Source of the DNA: Merdimonas sp963929015
GTDB lineage: Bacteria; Bacillota; Clostridia; Lachnospirales; Lachnospiraceae
Assembly (NCBI RefSeq): GCF_963929015.1
Contig: NZ_CAWVHE010000017.1
Location: 1 to 15,621, forward strand
Direction: 5' to 3'
DNA: 15,621 bases
The notes under the pieces are model-generated. The model saw nothing but the letters and a program-made list of their open reading frames with translations, was not told the DNA's origin and made no database searches. The stretch's first letter is position 1, and the number at the start of each line of letters is the position of its first letter. Below are positions 6,195 through 12,593 of this stretch, one piece after another. Position numbers and translations under genes: made by a program.

Positions 6195-7595
6195 TTAGAA
6201 ATCGATGTCCTGACTAACCTCTTTGGAAATCTTCAGTGTTCTGTAAAGAGGATGTCCCACTGCTCTCATAACGTGGTCTGTCTGATGGAATACCTTCAGT
6301 CCCATCTTCGGACCGGATGCCATAACTGTGTTGGAGCAGTCTGAGCAGTTTCCGATAATGATGTATTCACATTTATCTTTCTTAAACTGCAGGTTGTTCT
6401 TTACCTGTCCCGGACAGTTTCCAGGACGCAGGCACTTGAGCGGTGCGCCCGGCTTGCTCTCGATCGCCTGTTTACATCTGCATACAGATACGACCTTGCC
6501 GTTCATCTTCTCTGCGATCTCGCGCATACGGTCTTCGCTTCCGCCGCATGCACAGACTAAGAGTCCTACGTTTGCGCCGTGAAGATCCGGGAACTCTACG
6601 CTCACCAGGATACCGCCTGTCGTCTTGGTGATCGGCTCTTCTACTGTAGTGGACTTGCCTGTAAAGGCTCCGCCCATTACGATCTCGCCGTATTTTCCAT
6701 CAATGCCGCCGGCCTTTTCAATCAGTTCGCCGACGCTTACGCCTACCGGCACGTCCATGAATACATGTGCTGCATTTCCGCCGTTTAATTTTCCGCGTAC
6801 TGTCAGGTTCTTGGTGATGCAGGGCTTCTTCTCATCGATCGCCTCTGCTACCTTGGCTGCGGTCTCCAGATTCACAACTACAGATCTTGCTGCAGAAGGA
6901 AGCTGTGTCGGCAGAAGGTTGACACCCAGACATTCTCTTACTACCGCACGCTCCTCGCCCATCGGGTAGATGTCTGCCAGGAAGTGCATGGAGATGTCTG
7001 CCTCGTCTTTCAGCGCTGCCTCCAGATGCTTGATCGCGTCGTGATGTTTCTTCTTAATAGCAAAGATCGCTTTGTCTGCATGAGTCATCTCCATACAGTA
7101 TTTCACGCCGCGGATTACTTTATCCGTCTGCTCAACCAGCTGCTTGATGTTATGCTCCAGTCCCGGCTCGCACTCAGCTGCATTTACCAGGATATAGCTG
7201 TGCTCCAGTTTGAAATCAGCCGGCAGTTCCGGGTTAATCTCCGGATCCAGCTCTGCAAGCGGTGTCTCCGCAAGGTTGATGTTAAGCTTTACACCGGTGG
7301 GGAATCCTGCTCCGCCCATGCCGACGATACCTGCAGCCTTCACCATGTCCAGCTTGCTGGCATCTTCCGGAACATCGATCGGAACAAATTCATCCGGCTG
7401 CTCTGCAGCAGGCTCAATGATGATCCTGTCGTCGGTGATCTCTGTGACCTTGCCATAGACACTGGAGAAAATATTTGCTCCAAGTCCTGTGGGGGTCGCG
7501 ATGAGTGTACCTTTTTTTACGTCCGCCCCAACCTCAACACAGGGTGCACATGGCGCACCAACGTGCTGACGCAATAAAATTTGTACATTTCCCAT
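6195..7595 (-). CDS. prdC: PrdC, RnfC-like electron-transfer protein
   Basis: This 466-residue protein is related to the RnfC/NuoF group. An N-terminal lipoyl-like beta domain (MGNVQILLRQHVGAPCAPCVEVGADVKKG...) is followed by the flavin/NADH-type fold with VGMGGAGFPT (91-100) and NAAECEPGLEHN (138-149), a SLBB-like segment (about 260-310), and a Cys-rich C-terminus (C348, C350, C372, C374, C388, C394, C409, C417, C420). PrdC is thought to pass electrons to D-proline reductase, linking the sink to NADH or Rnf metabolism. In at least some clostridia PrdC has been reported as a selenoprotein. This one has no in-frame UGA and carries Cys in the redox-type motif GNCSDC (415-420). The start ATG has AGGAGA upstream. 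It is the first protein gene of the operon, 138 bases after tRNA-Sec. Confidence 0.92.
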   Translation of the reverse strand: MGNVQILLRQHVGAPCAPCVEVGADVKKGTLIATPTGLGANIFSSVYGKVTEITDDRIIIEPAAEQPDEFVPIDVPEDASKLDMVKAAGIVGMGGAGFPTGVKLNINLAETPLAELDPEINPELPADFKLEHSYILVNAAECEPGLEHNIKQLVEQTDKVIRGVKYCMEMTHADKAIFAIKKKHHDAIKHLEAALKDEADISMHFLADIYPMGEERAVVRECLGVNLLPTQLPSAARSVVVNLETAAKVAEAIDEKKPCITKNLTVRGKLNGGNAAHVFMDVPVGVSVGELIEKAGGIDGKYGEIVMGGAFTGKSTTVEEPITKTTGGILVSVEFPDLHGANVGLLVCACGGSEDRMREIAEKMNGKVVSVCRCKQAIESKPGAPLKCLRPGNCPGQVKNNLQFKKDKCEYIIIGNCSDCSNTVMASGPKMGLKVFHQTDHVMRAVGHPLYRTLKISKEVSQDIDF

Positions 7596-7733
7596 GACAC
7601 ATATCTCCTTTTTCTTTTTTATAAGTAAAAACGAAACTTCACAGTCTCCTTACTTATTCCACAACATCTTGTTTTATAAAAATTATCTATAGGAACATCT
7701 TGCTATTTTTTTAACAGCAAAAAGGTCTTTTCT

Positions 7734-7830
7734 GGCGAGGGCATGTGGGAATCGAACCCACCCGGGACGCTCTTAACGCCCCACACTAGTTTTGAAGACT
7801 AGGAGGCACACCAGTCACCCATCTACCCCC
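7734..7830 (-). tRNA. selC: tRNA-Sec (anticodon UCA)
   Basis: The 97-base RNA has the special form of selenocysteine tRNA. Its anticodon arm is CTAGT-CTTCAAA-ACTAG (UCA anticodon) and its long variable arm is GGGGCG/CGTCCC with a 7-base loop. The T arm is GTGGG-TTCGATT-CCCAC, followed by an 8-base acceptor strand ATGCCCTC, G73 and an encoded CCA (7734-7736). The 5' acceptor strand GGGGGTAG pairs at seven positions, two of them wobbles, with a G-A mismatch at the eighth. The D arm has a 4-base TGGT loop and an imperfect stem. It decodes the UGA in prdB. The exact 5' end is inferred from the fold. Confidence 0.93.
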
Positions 7831-7844
7831 ATCTATGCCCAAAT

Positions 7845-7873
7845 ACCATAACACAAATTCTCGCAGATTTCAA
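7845..7873 (-). promoter_or_regulatory. Sigma-A-type promoter of tRNA-Sec (and possibly prdCABDE)
   Basis: Read on the - strand, -35 TTGAAA (7868-7873) and -10 TATGGT (7845-7850) have a 17-base spacer. The expected start is near 7838, about 8-10 bases before the mature tRNA. I see no convincing terminator or strong promoter between the tRNA and prdC, only a weak TTGCT/AGCAA hairpin around 7700. Transcripts from here may therefore run into the prd operon. Confidence 0.6.
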
Positions 7874-7907
7874 CACTTTTGTTCATTTTTATAATAGCAA
7901 AAAAGCA

Positions 7908-7936
7908 TTGACTTTTCAACCTCTTTCCCCCATAAT
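7908..7936 (+). promoter_or_regulatory. Sigma-A-type promoter of prdF
   Basis: -35 TTGACT (7908-7913) and -10 CATAAT (7931-7936) have a 17-base spacer. Start is expected near 7943, giving a leader of about 185 bases before prdF. The promoter lies back to back with the tRNA-Sec promoter, the two -35 boxes being 34 bases apart. No TGGCAC/TTGC (-24/-12) element was found here. Confidence 0.6.
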
Positions 7937-7942
7937 AAAACT

Positions 7943-8127
7943 AAAGAACTGAACGCGGTACTAGAACGCAGTCTATTTGTTAAAAAACTATCGTTCTGGC
8001 CCTTTAAAATCCACAAAGGAAAAAGACACAAGAAAAACCAGGGGAGGTTTTTTACGTGTTTTTATAAAACCTTATAGTTTTTTTCTATAAGTAACTTCAT
8101 GAAAAATATTTAAGGAGGGACATTATT
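7943..8127 (+). promoter_or_regulatory. Long 5' leader of prdF with repeats and hairpins
   Basis: No gene is seen in 7831-8127. The leader holds two direct 9-mers, GAACGCGGT (7951-7959) and GAACGCAGT (7964-7972). The second can also pair through AGAACG with CGTTCT (about 7992-7997). Two AT-rich hairpins follow: AAAAACC/GGTTTTT (8033-8039 with 8046-8052) and CTTATAG/CTATAAG (8071-8077 with 8085-8091, seven-T loop). AAGGAGGGA (8112-8120) is the prdF ribosome binding site. It matches no known riboswitch that I recognise. A regulatory leader or operator region is inference. Confidence 0.4.
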
Positions 8128-9162
8128 ATGAAGTTAGAAGCAAAGGTTAATTTTGACCGCTTTGAGGCAGCTCTTCAGGTTGTTGACGCACATACTGAAG
8201 GCGAGTTCTGCCGTATGGTCATCGGAGGTTTCCCGGAGCCAGAAGGAAGCACCATGATCGAGAAGAAAAAATGGATGGAGAAAAACTACGACAATGTTCG
8301 TACCGCTCTGATGTTTGAGCCAAGAGGACATCACGATATGTTCGGCGCTTTTCTCTGCGAGCCTGTTAATAAGGAAGCAGACTTCGGCGTAATGTTCATG
8401 GACACAGGCGGATACCTGAACATGTGCGGACACTGCACCATCGGCGCTGTTACCGTTGCGATCGAGGCTGGTCTGGTAGAGTCTCATGAAGGAGAGAACG
8501 AAGTAGTTCTTGACGCTCCTGCAGGACTGATCCGCACCAAGGCTATCGTAAAAGACGGCAAGGTTGAAAGCGTAACTCTTACCAATGTACCGGCATTCGT
8601 ATACAAAGAGAACCAGAGCGTGACCATCGACGGAAAAGAGATCAAATTCACCATTTCCTTCGGCGGAAGCTTCTTCGCACTGGTAGACACCACACAGCTT
8701 GACATCGGCGAGATCAACGCCAAGAGTGTTCCGGCTTACCAGAAACTTGGTATGCAGATCCTGGACGCTATCAGCAAAGAGATCCCGGTAAAACATCCGC
8801 TGCTTGACATTGACAGCGTAGACCTTGTTGAGTTCTACGGACCGACTCCGAACCCGGACAAGGCAGATCTTAGAAACGTAGTTATCTTCGGCGACGCTAT
8901 GGCTGACCGTTCTCCGTGCGGAACCGGTACCAGCGCAAAACTTGCTACCCTGCATCACTGGGGAGAGATCAAAGTTGGCGAAGAGTTCCGTTATGAGAGC
9001 TTTATGGGAAGCATCTTCAAAGGTGTGATCAAAGAGACCACAAAGGTTGCTGACTATGACGCAGTAATCCCGATGATCACAGGAAGCGCTTACCTGACAG
9101 GTGTTGCTACCTACCTGATCGATCCGACCGATCCGTTGAAATATGGTTTCCAGGTAGGCTAA
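8128..9162 (+). CDS. prdF: PrdF, proline racemase
   Basis: The 344-residue protein is a full-length proline racemase, which interconverts L- and D-proline without cofactor using two catalytic cysteines. Both are present: Cys100 in NMCGHCTIG and Cys264 in DRSPCGTGTSAK. N-terminal VVDAHTEGEFCRMVIGG and the late SIFKG segment are also typical of the family. 4-hydroxyproline epimerases and trans-3-hydroxyproline dehydratases share the fold, but Cys at both active positions and the prd setting support proline racemase, supplying D-proline to PrdAB. The start ATG has AAGGAGGGA 7 bases upstream. Here the gene is divergent from the reductase operon rather than at its end. Codon use looks like that of a well-expressed gene. 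The long open frame on the opposite strand (8134-9177) is a shadow. Confidence 0.95.
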   Translation: MKLEAKVNFDRFEAALQVVDAHTEGEFCRMVIGGFPEPEGSTMIEKKKWMEKNYDNVRTALMFEPRGHHDMFGAFLCEPVNKEADFGVMFMDTGGYLNMCGHCTIGAVTVAIEAGLVESHEGENEVVLDAPAGLIRTKAIVKDGKVESVTLTNVPAFVYKENQSVTIDGKEIKFTISFGGSFFALVDTTQLDIGEINAKSVPAYQKLGMQILDAISKEIPVKHPLLDIDSVDLVEFYGPTPNPDKADLRNVVIFGDAMADRSPCGTGTSAKLATLHHWGEIKVGEEFRYESFMGSIFKGVIKETTKVADYDAVIPMITGSAYLTGVATYLIDPTDPLKYGFQVG

Positions 9163-9204
9163 TCTTCTGATCAGCACACAGACTTGTATAAAACAGCTTA
9201 GAAA

Positions 9205-9250
9205 CAGGAGCGGATCAGGACTACTGATCCGCCCCTGCTTTTTATTTTTA
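9205..9250 (+). terminator. Intrinsic terminator of prdF
   Basis: A 9-bp stem GCGGATCAG (9210-9218) with CTGATCCGC (9224-9232), extendable at its base, is followed by CTTTTTATTTTTA. It separates prdF from the TetR gene. Confidence 0.85.
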
Positions 9251-9272
9251 TCCGAAAGAGGTGACGACCGGG

Positions 9273-9860
9273 ATGCCGAGAAAAAGAATCTCTACCAAGA
9301 GTAGGATCGTAAAGGCTGCATGGAATCTTTTCTACAAAAAAGGATACGAACAGACAACCGTGGAAGATATCATCAATGCATCCAGGACCTCCAAGGGAAC
9401 CTTTTACCACTATTTTAAAGGAAAAGAATCCCTGCTGAACTCGTTGTCCTACTTGTTTGACGAAAAGTACGAGGAGCTCTCCGCTTCTATTGATCCGGAT
9501 ATGTCCGCCTATGATAAGCTTCTCCACCTGAATCACGAGTTGTTTTACATGATCGAAACCAGTGTGGACATCAGCCTTCTGGCATTTCTCTATTCTTCCC
9601 AGCTGGTGACAAAGGACAAAAAATCGCTGGCCGACAGCAAGCGTTTTTATTTCAAATGGATCACCGAGATCCTGGAAGACGGCTTAAAAAGCGGTGAGTT
9701 TAAAAACACCAGTACTGCGAAAGAACTGATGAAGATCTACGCCATGTATGAGCGGGCCATCCTCTATGACTGGGCGCTGTACCGGGGAAAATATTCCCTC
9801 TGCGAATATAGCGACAGGCTTTTGCCTCATGTCCTCGATACCTTTGTAAACGGCATATAA
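9273..9860 (+). CDS. TetR/AcrR-family transcriptional regulator
   Basis: About 195 residues. The N-terminal DNA-binding domain has the TetR pattern: RIVKAAWNLFYKKGYEQTTVEDIINAS, then the recognition helix TSKGTFYHYFKGKESLL (residues about 38-54). A helical ligand domain follows. The frame opens at a GTG (9261), but that GTG is part of the AGAGGTG ribosome binding site. ATG at 9273, 10 bases after it, is the better start (MPRKRISTKSR). It follows prdF after a terminator and converges with the two-component operon. Its ligand and targets are unknown. As the only single-component regulator near the prd genes it is a candidate for their control, but proximity is the only evidence. Confidence 0.85.
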   Translation: MPRKRISTKSRIVKAAWNLFYKKGYEQTTVEDIINASRTSKGTFYHYFKGKESLLNSLSYLFDEKYEELSASIDPDMSAYDKLLHLNHELFYMIETSVDISLLAFLYSSQLVTKDKKSLADSKRFYFKWITEILEDGLKSGEFKNTSTAKELMKIYAMYERAILYDWALYRGKYSLCEYSDRLLPHVLDTFVNGI

Positions 9861-9904
9861 AAACGCTGTATCCCGAAAAGCCGGCATACAGCGTTTTCTA
9901 TTTT
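9860..9904. terminator. Bidirectional terminator between the TetR gene and the response regulator
   Basis: A perfect 12-bp stem (9860-9871 with 9886-9897) starts AAAACGCTG and ends GCGTTTT, with a 14-base loop. The T-rich tails CTATTTTATT on the + side and, less strongly, on the - side suit two convergent genes. Confidence 0.8.
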
Positions 9905-9910
9905 ATTCAC

Positions 9911-10639
9911 TTACCAGCCCATCCGGCTTCTCAGTATCTTCGTCTTTTCTCGTCCGACAGGGATGACCGTCCCTTCATAGCCTTCCATTTTCAGTCCCAG
10001 ACTGTTATTTCCCCAGGGAAATACTTCCTTGACTTTTTCCAGATTGATCAGATAGCTTTTATGGCAGCGGAAAAAGGAGACATTTTCCAGGCTCTCCAGA
10101 CGTTTCTCAAAATCGCCGATCCCCCGGCTGTCATAATATTCCCTGCCGGCCGCATGAATGAGGCATCCCCGGCGGCAGGTCTCCAGAAACACCAGATCCT
10201 TTGCATTTTCAAAGATGGTTTTTCCTTCTGTATTGATGGCGATCTTCTTTGGATGCGGCTTTTCTCTTTTTTCGTCCGGAGCATCGGAGGACAGGCAGCG
10301 GGAAAGAACTTTCCGGATCCTCTCTTTTTCGTAAGGTTTAAGCACATAGTCGTCCACTCCCAGTTCAAATGCCGTCACTGCATACTCGGAATAAGCCGTC
10401 ACGAAGATAATGCCCGCCTCGGGCTGCATCGACCGGATGGCCTGCACCAGATCAGTCCCGCTGATGTCTCCCAGATTGATGTCCAGGAAAAACAGGTCAT
10501 ATTTTCCTTCTCCTGCAAGTCCAAGCGCCGCGGCGCCGGAATCGCCTTCTGCAAAGTCCACGTCTCCCAGCAGTTCCCGCAGCTGCCAGATCAATTCGCC
10601 TCTGGCCGGTCTCTCGTCATCAATTACCGCTATTCTCAC
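9911..10639 (-). CDS. LytTR-family response regulator
   Basis: The 242-residue protein has a receiver domain (1-115) with acidic pair D7/D8, phospho-acceptor D53 in FLDINLG, T81 in FVTAYSEYA and K101 in YVLKPYEK. A LytTR DNA-binding domain (about 131-240) ends with the typical SFFRCHKSYLINLEKV block. Such regulators bind direct repeats upstream of target genes after phosphorylation by a LytS-type kinase. The start ATG (10637-10639) lies within the end of the kinase gene (20-base overlap), so the two are translationally coupled. The signal and targets are unknown. The neighbouring symporter gene is a possible target, as in LytS/LytR systems that control adjacent membrane carriers. Confidence 0.93.
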   Translation of the reverse strand: MRIAVIDDERPARGELIWQLRELLGDVDFAEGDSGAAALGLAGEGKYDLFFLDINLGDISGTDLVQAIRSMQPEAGIIFVTAYSEYAVTAFELGVDDYVLKPYEKERIRKVLSRCLSSDAPDEKREKPHPKKIAINTEGKTIFENAKDLVFLETCRRGCLIHAAGREYYDSRGIGDFEKRLESLENVSFFRCHKSYLINLEKVKEVFPWGNNSLGLKMEGYEGTVIPVGREKTKILRSRMGW

Positions 10640-12428
10640 GTTCTTTCTCCTCTTCCTTTTCCTTTAAAAACCTTAACGTAACACAACTTCCTTCCGGGGA
10701 ACTTACAATATCAAGCCCAAGGGATTCCCCGTAAGCCTTCTTCATCCTCTGGTTTACATTCCGAAGACCGATACTTCCCCCAAAAGGCTCATTTTTCTTA
10801 AGTTTGTCCAGCACCTCCTGAGGAAATCCTCTGCCCTGATCCCGGATAGATACCTGATACGCTTCCTCTGTTTCCTGCACGCTGATATGAACCCGGCGCC
10901 TTCCGTCCGGGCTGATCCCGTAGCGGACCGCATTTTCTACCAGCGGCTGCAGGATCAGGGTCGGGATCCGGATATCCATCTGCTCCGGCAGATCATAGGA
11001 AACCTCCAGCTTATCTTCAAAGCGGGCTTTTTCAATCTCCAGATAATTGCGGACATGCTCCAGCTCTCCTGCCATAGGCACCATATATTTTCCTTCATTC
11101 AGATTGTAGCGGAAATAATTTGCAAGGGTGATCAGGAGCTCCCGGGCTCTGTCCGCATTTTCCCTGCACACGTAGGAAATCGTATTGAGGGCATTGAAAA
11201 GAAAATGCGGGTTCACCTGGAACTGCAGCGCCTTGAACTCTGCCTGCTGGCGGAGAAGCCTCTGCCGCTCCAGTTCCGACATGGCAATCTGGGCGGATGC
11301 GATCTGTACCAGGTTCTGCAGAAGTTCCACATCGCTCTGGCGGAAAACCCACTGTCTTTTCGTCCACACGATCAGACAGCCGATGGCCTCCTTTTCAATC
11401 GTAAAGGGCGCCGCGATCATGGAATACTCCCGCATCCATTCGTACCAGGCGCTGGATTTTGGCACCTTGTAGGCGATTTCCAGTTCCCCCTTCTTCATGG
11501 CGGCAAGCCCGATCTCCGGGATACCGTCCAGATCCGGAAGCTCCGGCAGGCCTTCTTCCTGCGCTCTGCCCGGGGATTTTCCTTTTCTTCCCGGAAGTTC
11601 TCCCGGCCAGATGGTTTCCTCCCCGCCGCTGTCATCCGGCTGCTGCTTCCATGCCAGGATCCGCTCCCGGTCCGTCAGGATCACGCCTGTCCAGCCGCTG
11701 GCTTCCAGAAGCACCGACACCAGCTCCTTCATATTCGCTTCATCCTCAAGACCGTTGCCAAGAAGCGGGATGCAGCGCCGGCCAAGTTCCGACGCCATCT
11801 GCAGCTGACGGCTGCTCTCAATATCCTGCCGGATAAAAATATTGTTGAAACTGGAGATGAAAAGGAGAATACCCGCCGCATTCATCAACGTCATCAGGAT
11901 TCCGGCCTTTTGCACGGTGGCAAGAGCCAGGGAAAAAGGACTGACCATCCGCAGAATAATCACAAGATCGCAGATCTCCGCAAAGCAGGTCAGGAAAAAC
12001 AGGTCTCTGTATTTCCATTTTCCACGCTGAAAATACGGGTAGAATCCCCCTCCCAGAAGCCCGAACAGAACCGTGGAGAAGGCGGACGCCATCGCAAAAG
12101 CCGCCGGCCCCGCAAAAAAATAGATATAGACCGCCCCGATCATGGAGGCGTACATCCCCACCAGCGGACCGCCAAGGATCCCGGCCGCAATCGCGGCGAT
12201 CACGCGGGTGTTCATATTGTAGCCGTCCATATCGATCCCTGTGTACACAGACAGAACGATCACCGCGCCAAAGACCACCGACAGAAACACCTGGCCCGCG
12301 CCGCTTCGCCGCTCCTGCGAGATAATCGTCTGGATCAGCTGCACCTTCGACAGCAGAGTCGCCACCAGCACAAGCAGCGCAATATTCAAAATCACCTCAA
12401 AAAGCAAACTCTCCATGTGAATCCTCAT
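10620..12428 (-). CDS. LytS-type sensor histidine kinase
   Basis: About 602 residues. N-terminal membrane domain of the 5TM-5TMR_LYT type (residues about 8-200) with the typical block NTRVIAAIAAGILGGPLVGMYA (73-94). A GAF-like region spans about 205-385 with a charged, Gly/Pro-rich insert at 264-305. Then comes a His_kinase domain with FQVNPHFLFNALNTISY (His408), and an HATPase with VENAVRYG (Asn499), DQGRGF (530-535) and GGSIGLRNVNQRM (550-562). The frame opens at GTG 12447-12449, but GGGAGG ends 9 bases before ATG 12426-12428, which is preferred. The C-terminus is highly charged (KEKEEEKERENS) and overlaps the regulator gene. LytS kinases sense membrane state or extracellular pyruvate or other small molecules; which applies here cannot be told. 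Confidence 0.92.
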   Translation of the reverse strand: MRIHMESLLFEVILNIALLVLVATLLSKVQLIQTIISQERRSGAGQVFLSVVFGAVIVLSVYTGIDMDGYNMNTRVIAAIAAGILGGPLVGMYASMIGAVYIYFFAGPAAFAMASAFSTVLFGLLGGGFYPYFQRGKWKYRDLFFLTCFAEICDLVIILRMVSPFSLALATVQKAGILMTLMNAAGILLFISSFNNIFIRQDIESSRQLQMASELGRRCIPLLGNGLEDEANMKELVSVLLEASGWTGVILTDRERILAWKQQPDDSGGEETIWPGELPGRKGKSPGRAQEEGLPELPDLDGIPEIGLAAMKKGELEIAYKVPKSSAWYEWMREYSMIAAPFTIEKEAIGCLIVWTKRQWVFRQSDVELLQNLVQIASAQIAMSELERQRLLRQQAEFKALQFQVNPHFLFNALNTISYVCRENADRARELLITLANYFRYNLNEGKYMVPMAGELEHVRNYLEIEKARFEDKLEVSYDLPEQMDIRIPTLILQPLVENAVRYGISPDGRRRVHISVQETEEAYQVSIRDQGRGFPQEVLDKLKKNEPFGGSIGLRNVNQRMKKAYGESLGLDIVSSPEGSCVTLRFLKEKEEEKERENSGN

Positions 12429-12463
12429 ACTTTCCACCCTCCCGGACACACATACCTGGAACT

Positions 12464-12469
12464 ATCATA
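12464..12469 (-). promoter_or_regulatory. Extended -10 promoter of the LytS/LytR operon
   Basis: On the - strand TGGTATGAT contains a TATGAT -10 box with a TGN extension, 35 bases before the kinase start. The -35 region is poor and coincides with the nearest DnaA-box-like nonamer (12486-12494). Confidence 0.45.
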
Positions 12470-12485
12470 CCACAAATCCCCAGGA

Positions 12486-12518
12486 TGTGGATAATACCTG
12501 TGGATAAAATGTGGAAAA
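12486..12518 (-). promoter_or_regulatory. Cluster of three DnaA-box-like nonamers
   Basis: Read on the - strand, TTATCCACA occurs twice (12486-12494 and 12499-12507) and TTTTCCACA once (12510-12518), all in the same orientation with start spacings of 13 and 11 bases. TTATCCACA is the perfect DnaA box; the third site differs at one base. They lie at about -30 to -60 of the predicted kinase promoter. Confidence 0.5.
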
Positions 12519-12570
12519 CATAAATGGGGGACGGGGGATTTCCAGAAATCCCCCGTCCCCCATTTATGTA
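12519..12570. repeat. Perfect 24-bp inverted repeat, REP/MITE-like or terminator
   Basis: The left arm starts ACATAAATGGGGGACG and the right arm is its exact complement ending ATTTATGT, with a 4-base loop CCAG. The G5-AC-G5 core is very unlike its AT-rich surroundings. On the - strand it is followed by TTTTCC, so it could terminate the symporter transcript. The uninterrupted symmetry suggests a mobile or repeated element. Confidence 0.6.
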
Positions 12571-12593
12571 TGATTTGTTAGGAAATGGTTGGC

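Noticed and set aside
7990..8010. Possible sigma-54 (-24/-12) site around TGGCCCTTTAAAATCC
   Set aside because: It has a partial -24 only; there is no TTGC element at the right distance. No convincing sigma-54 site was seen anywhere in 7596-8127.
8134..9177. Open frame of 347 codons opposite prdF
   Set aside because: It is a frame shadow of a highly biased gene: composition is atypical, with no family match and no ribosome binding site.
10887..12494. Open frame of 535 codons opposite the histidine kinase
   Set aside because: It is rich in His, Arg, Pro and Gln and covers the kinase antisense without a plausible start signal; the kinase has all its motifs.
12519..12570. CRISPR repeat or phage attachment site
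   Set aside because: There is only one palindromic unit, with no repeat-spacer series and no integrase or tRNA end nearby.
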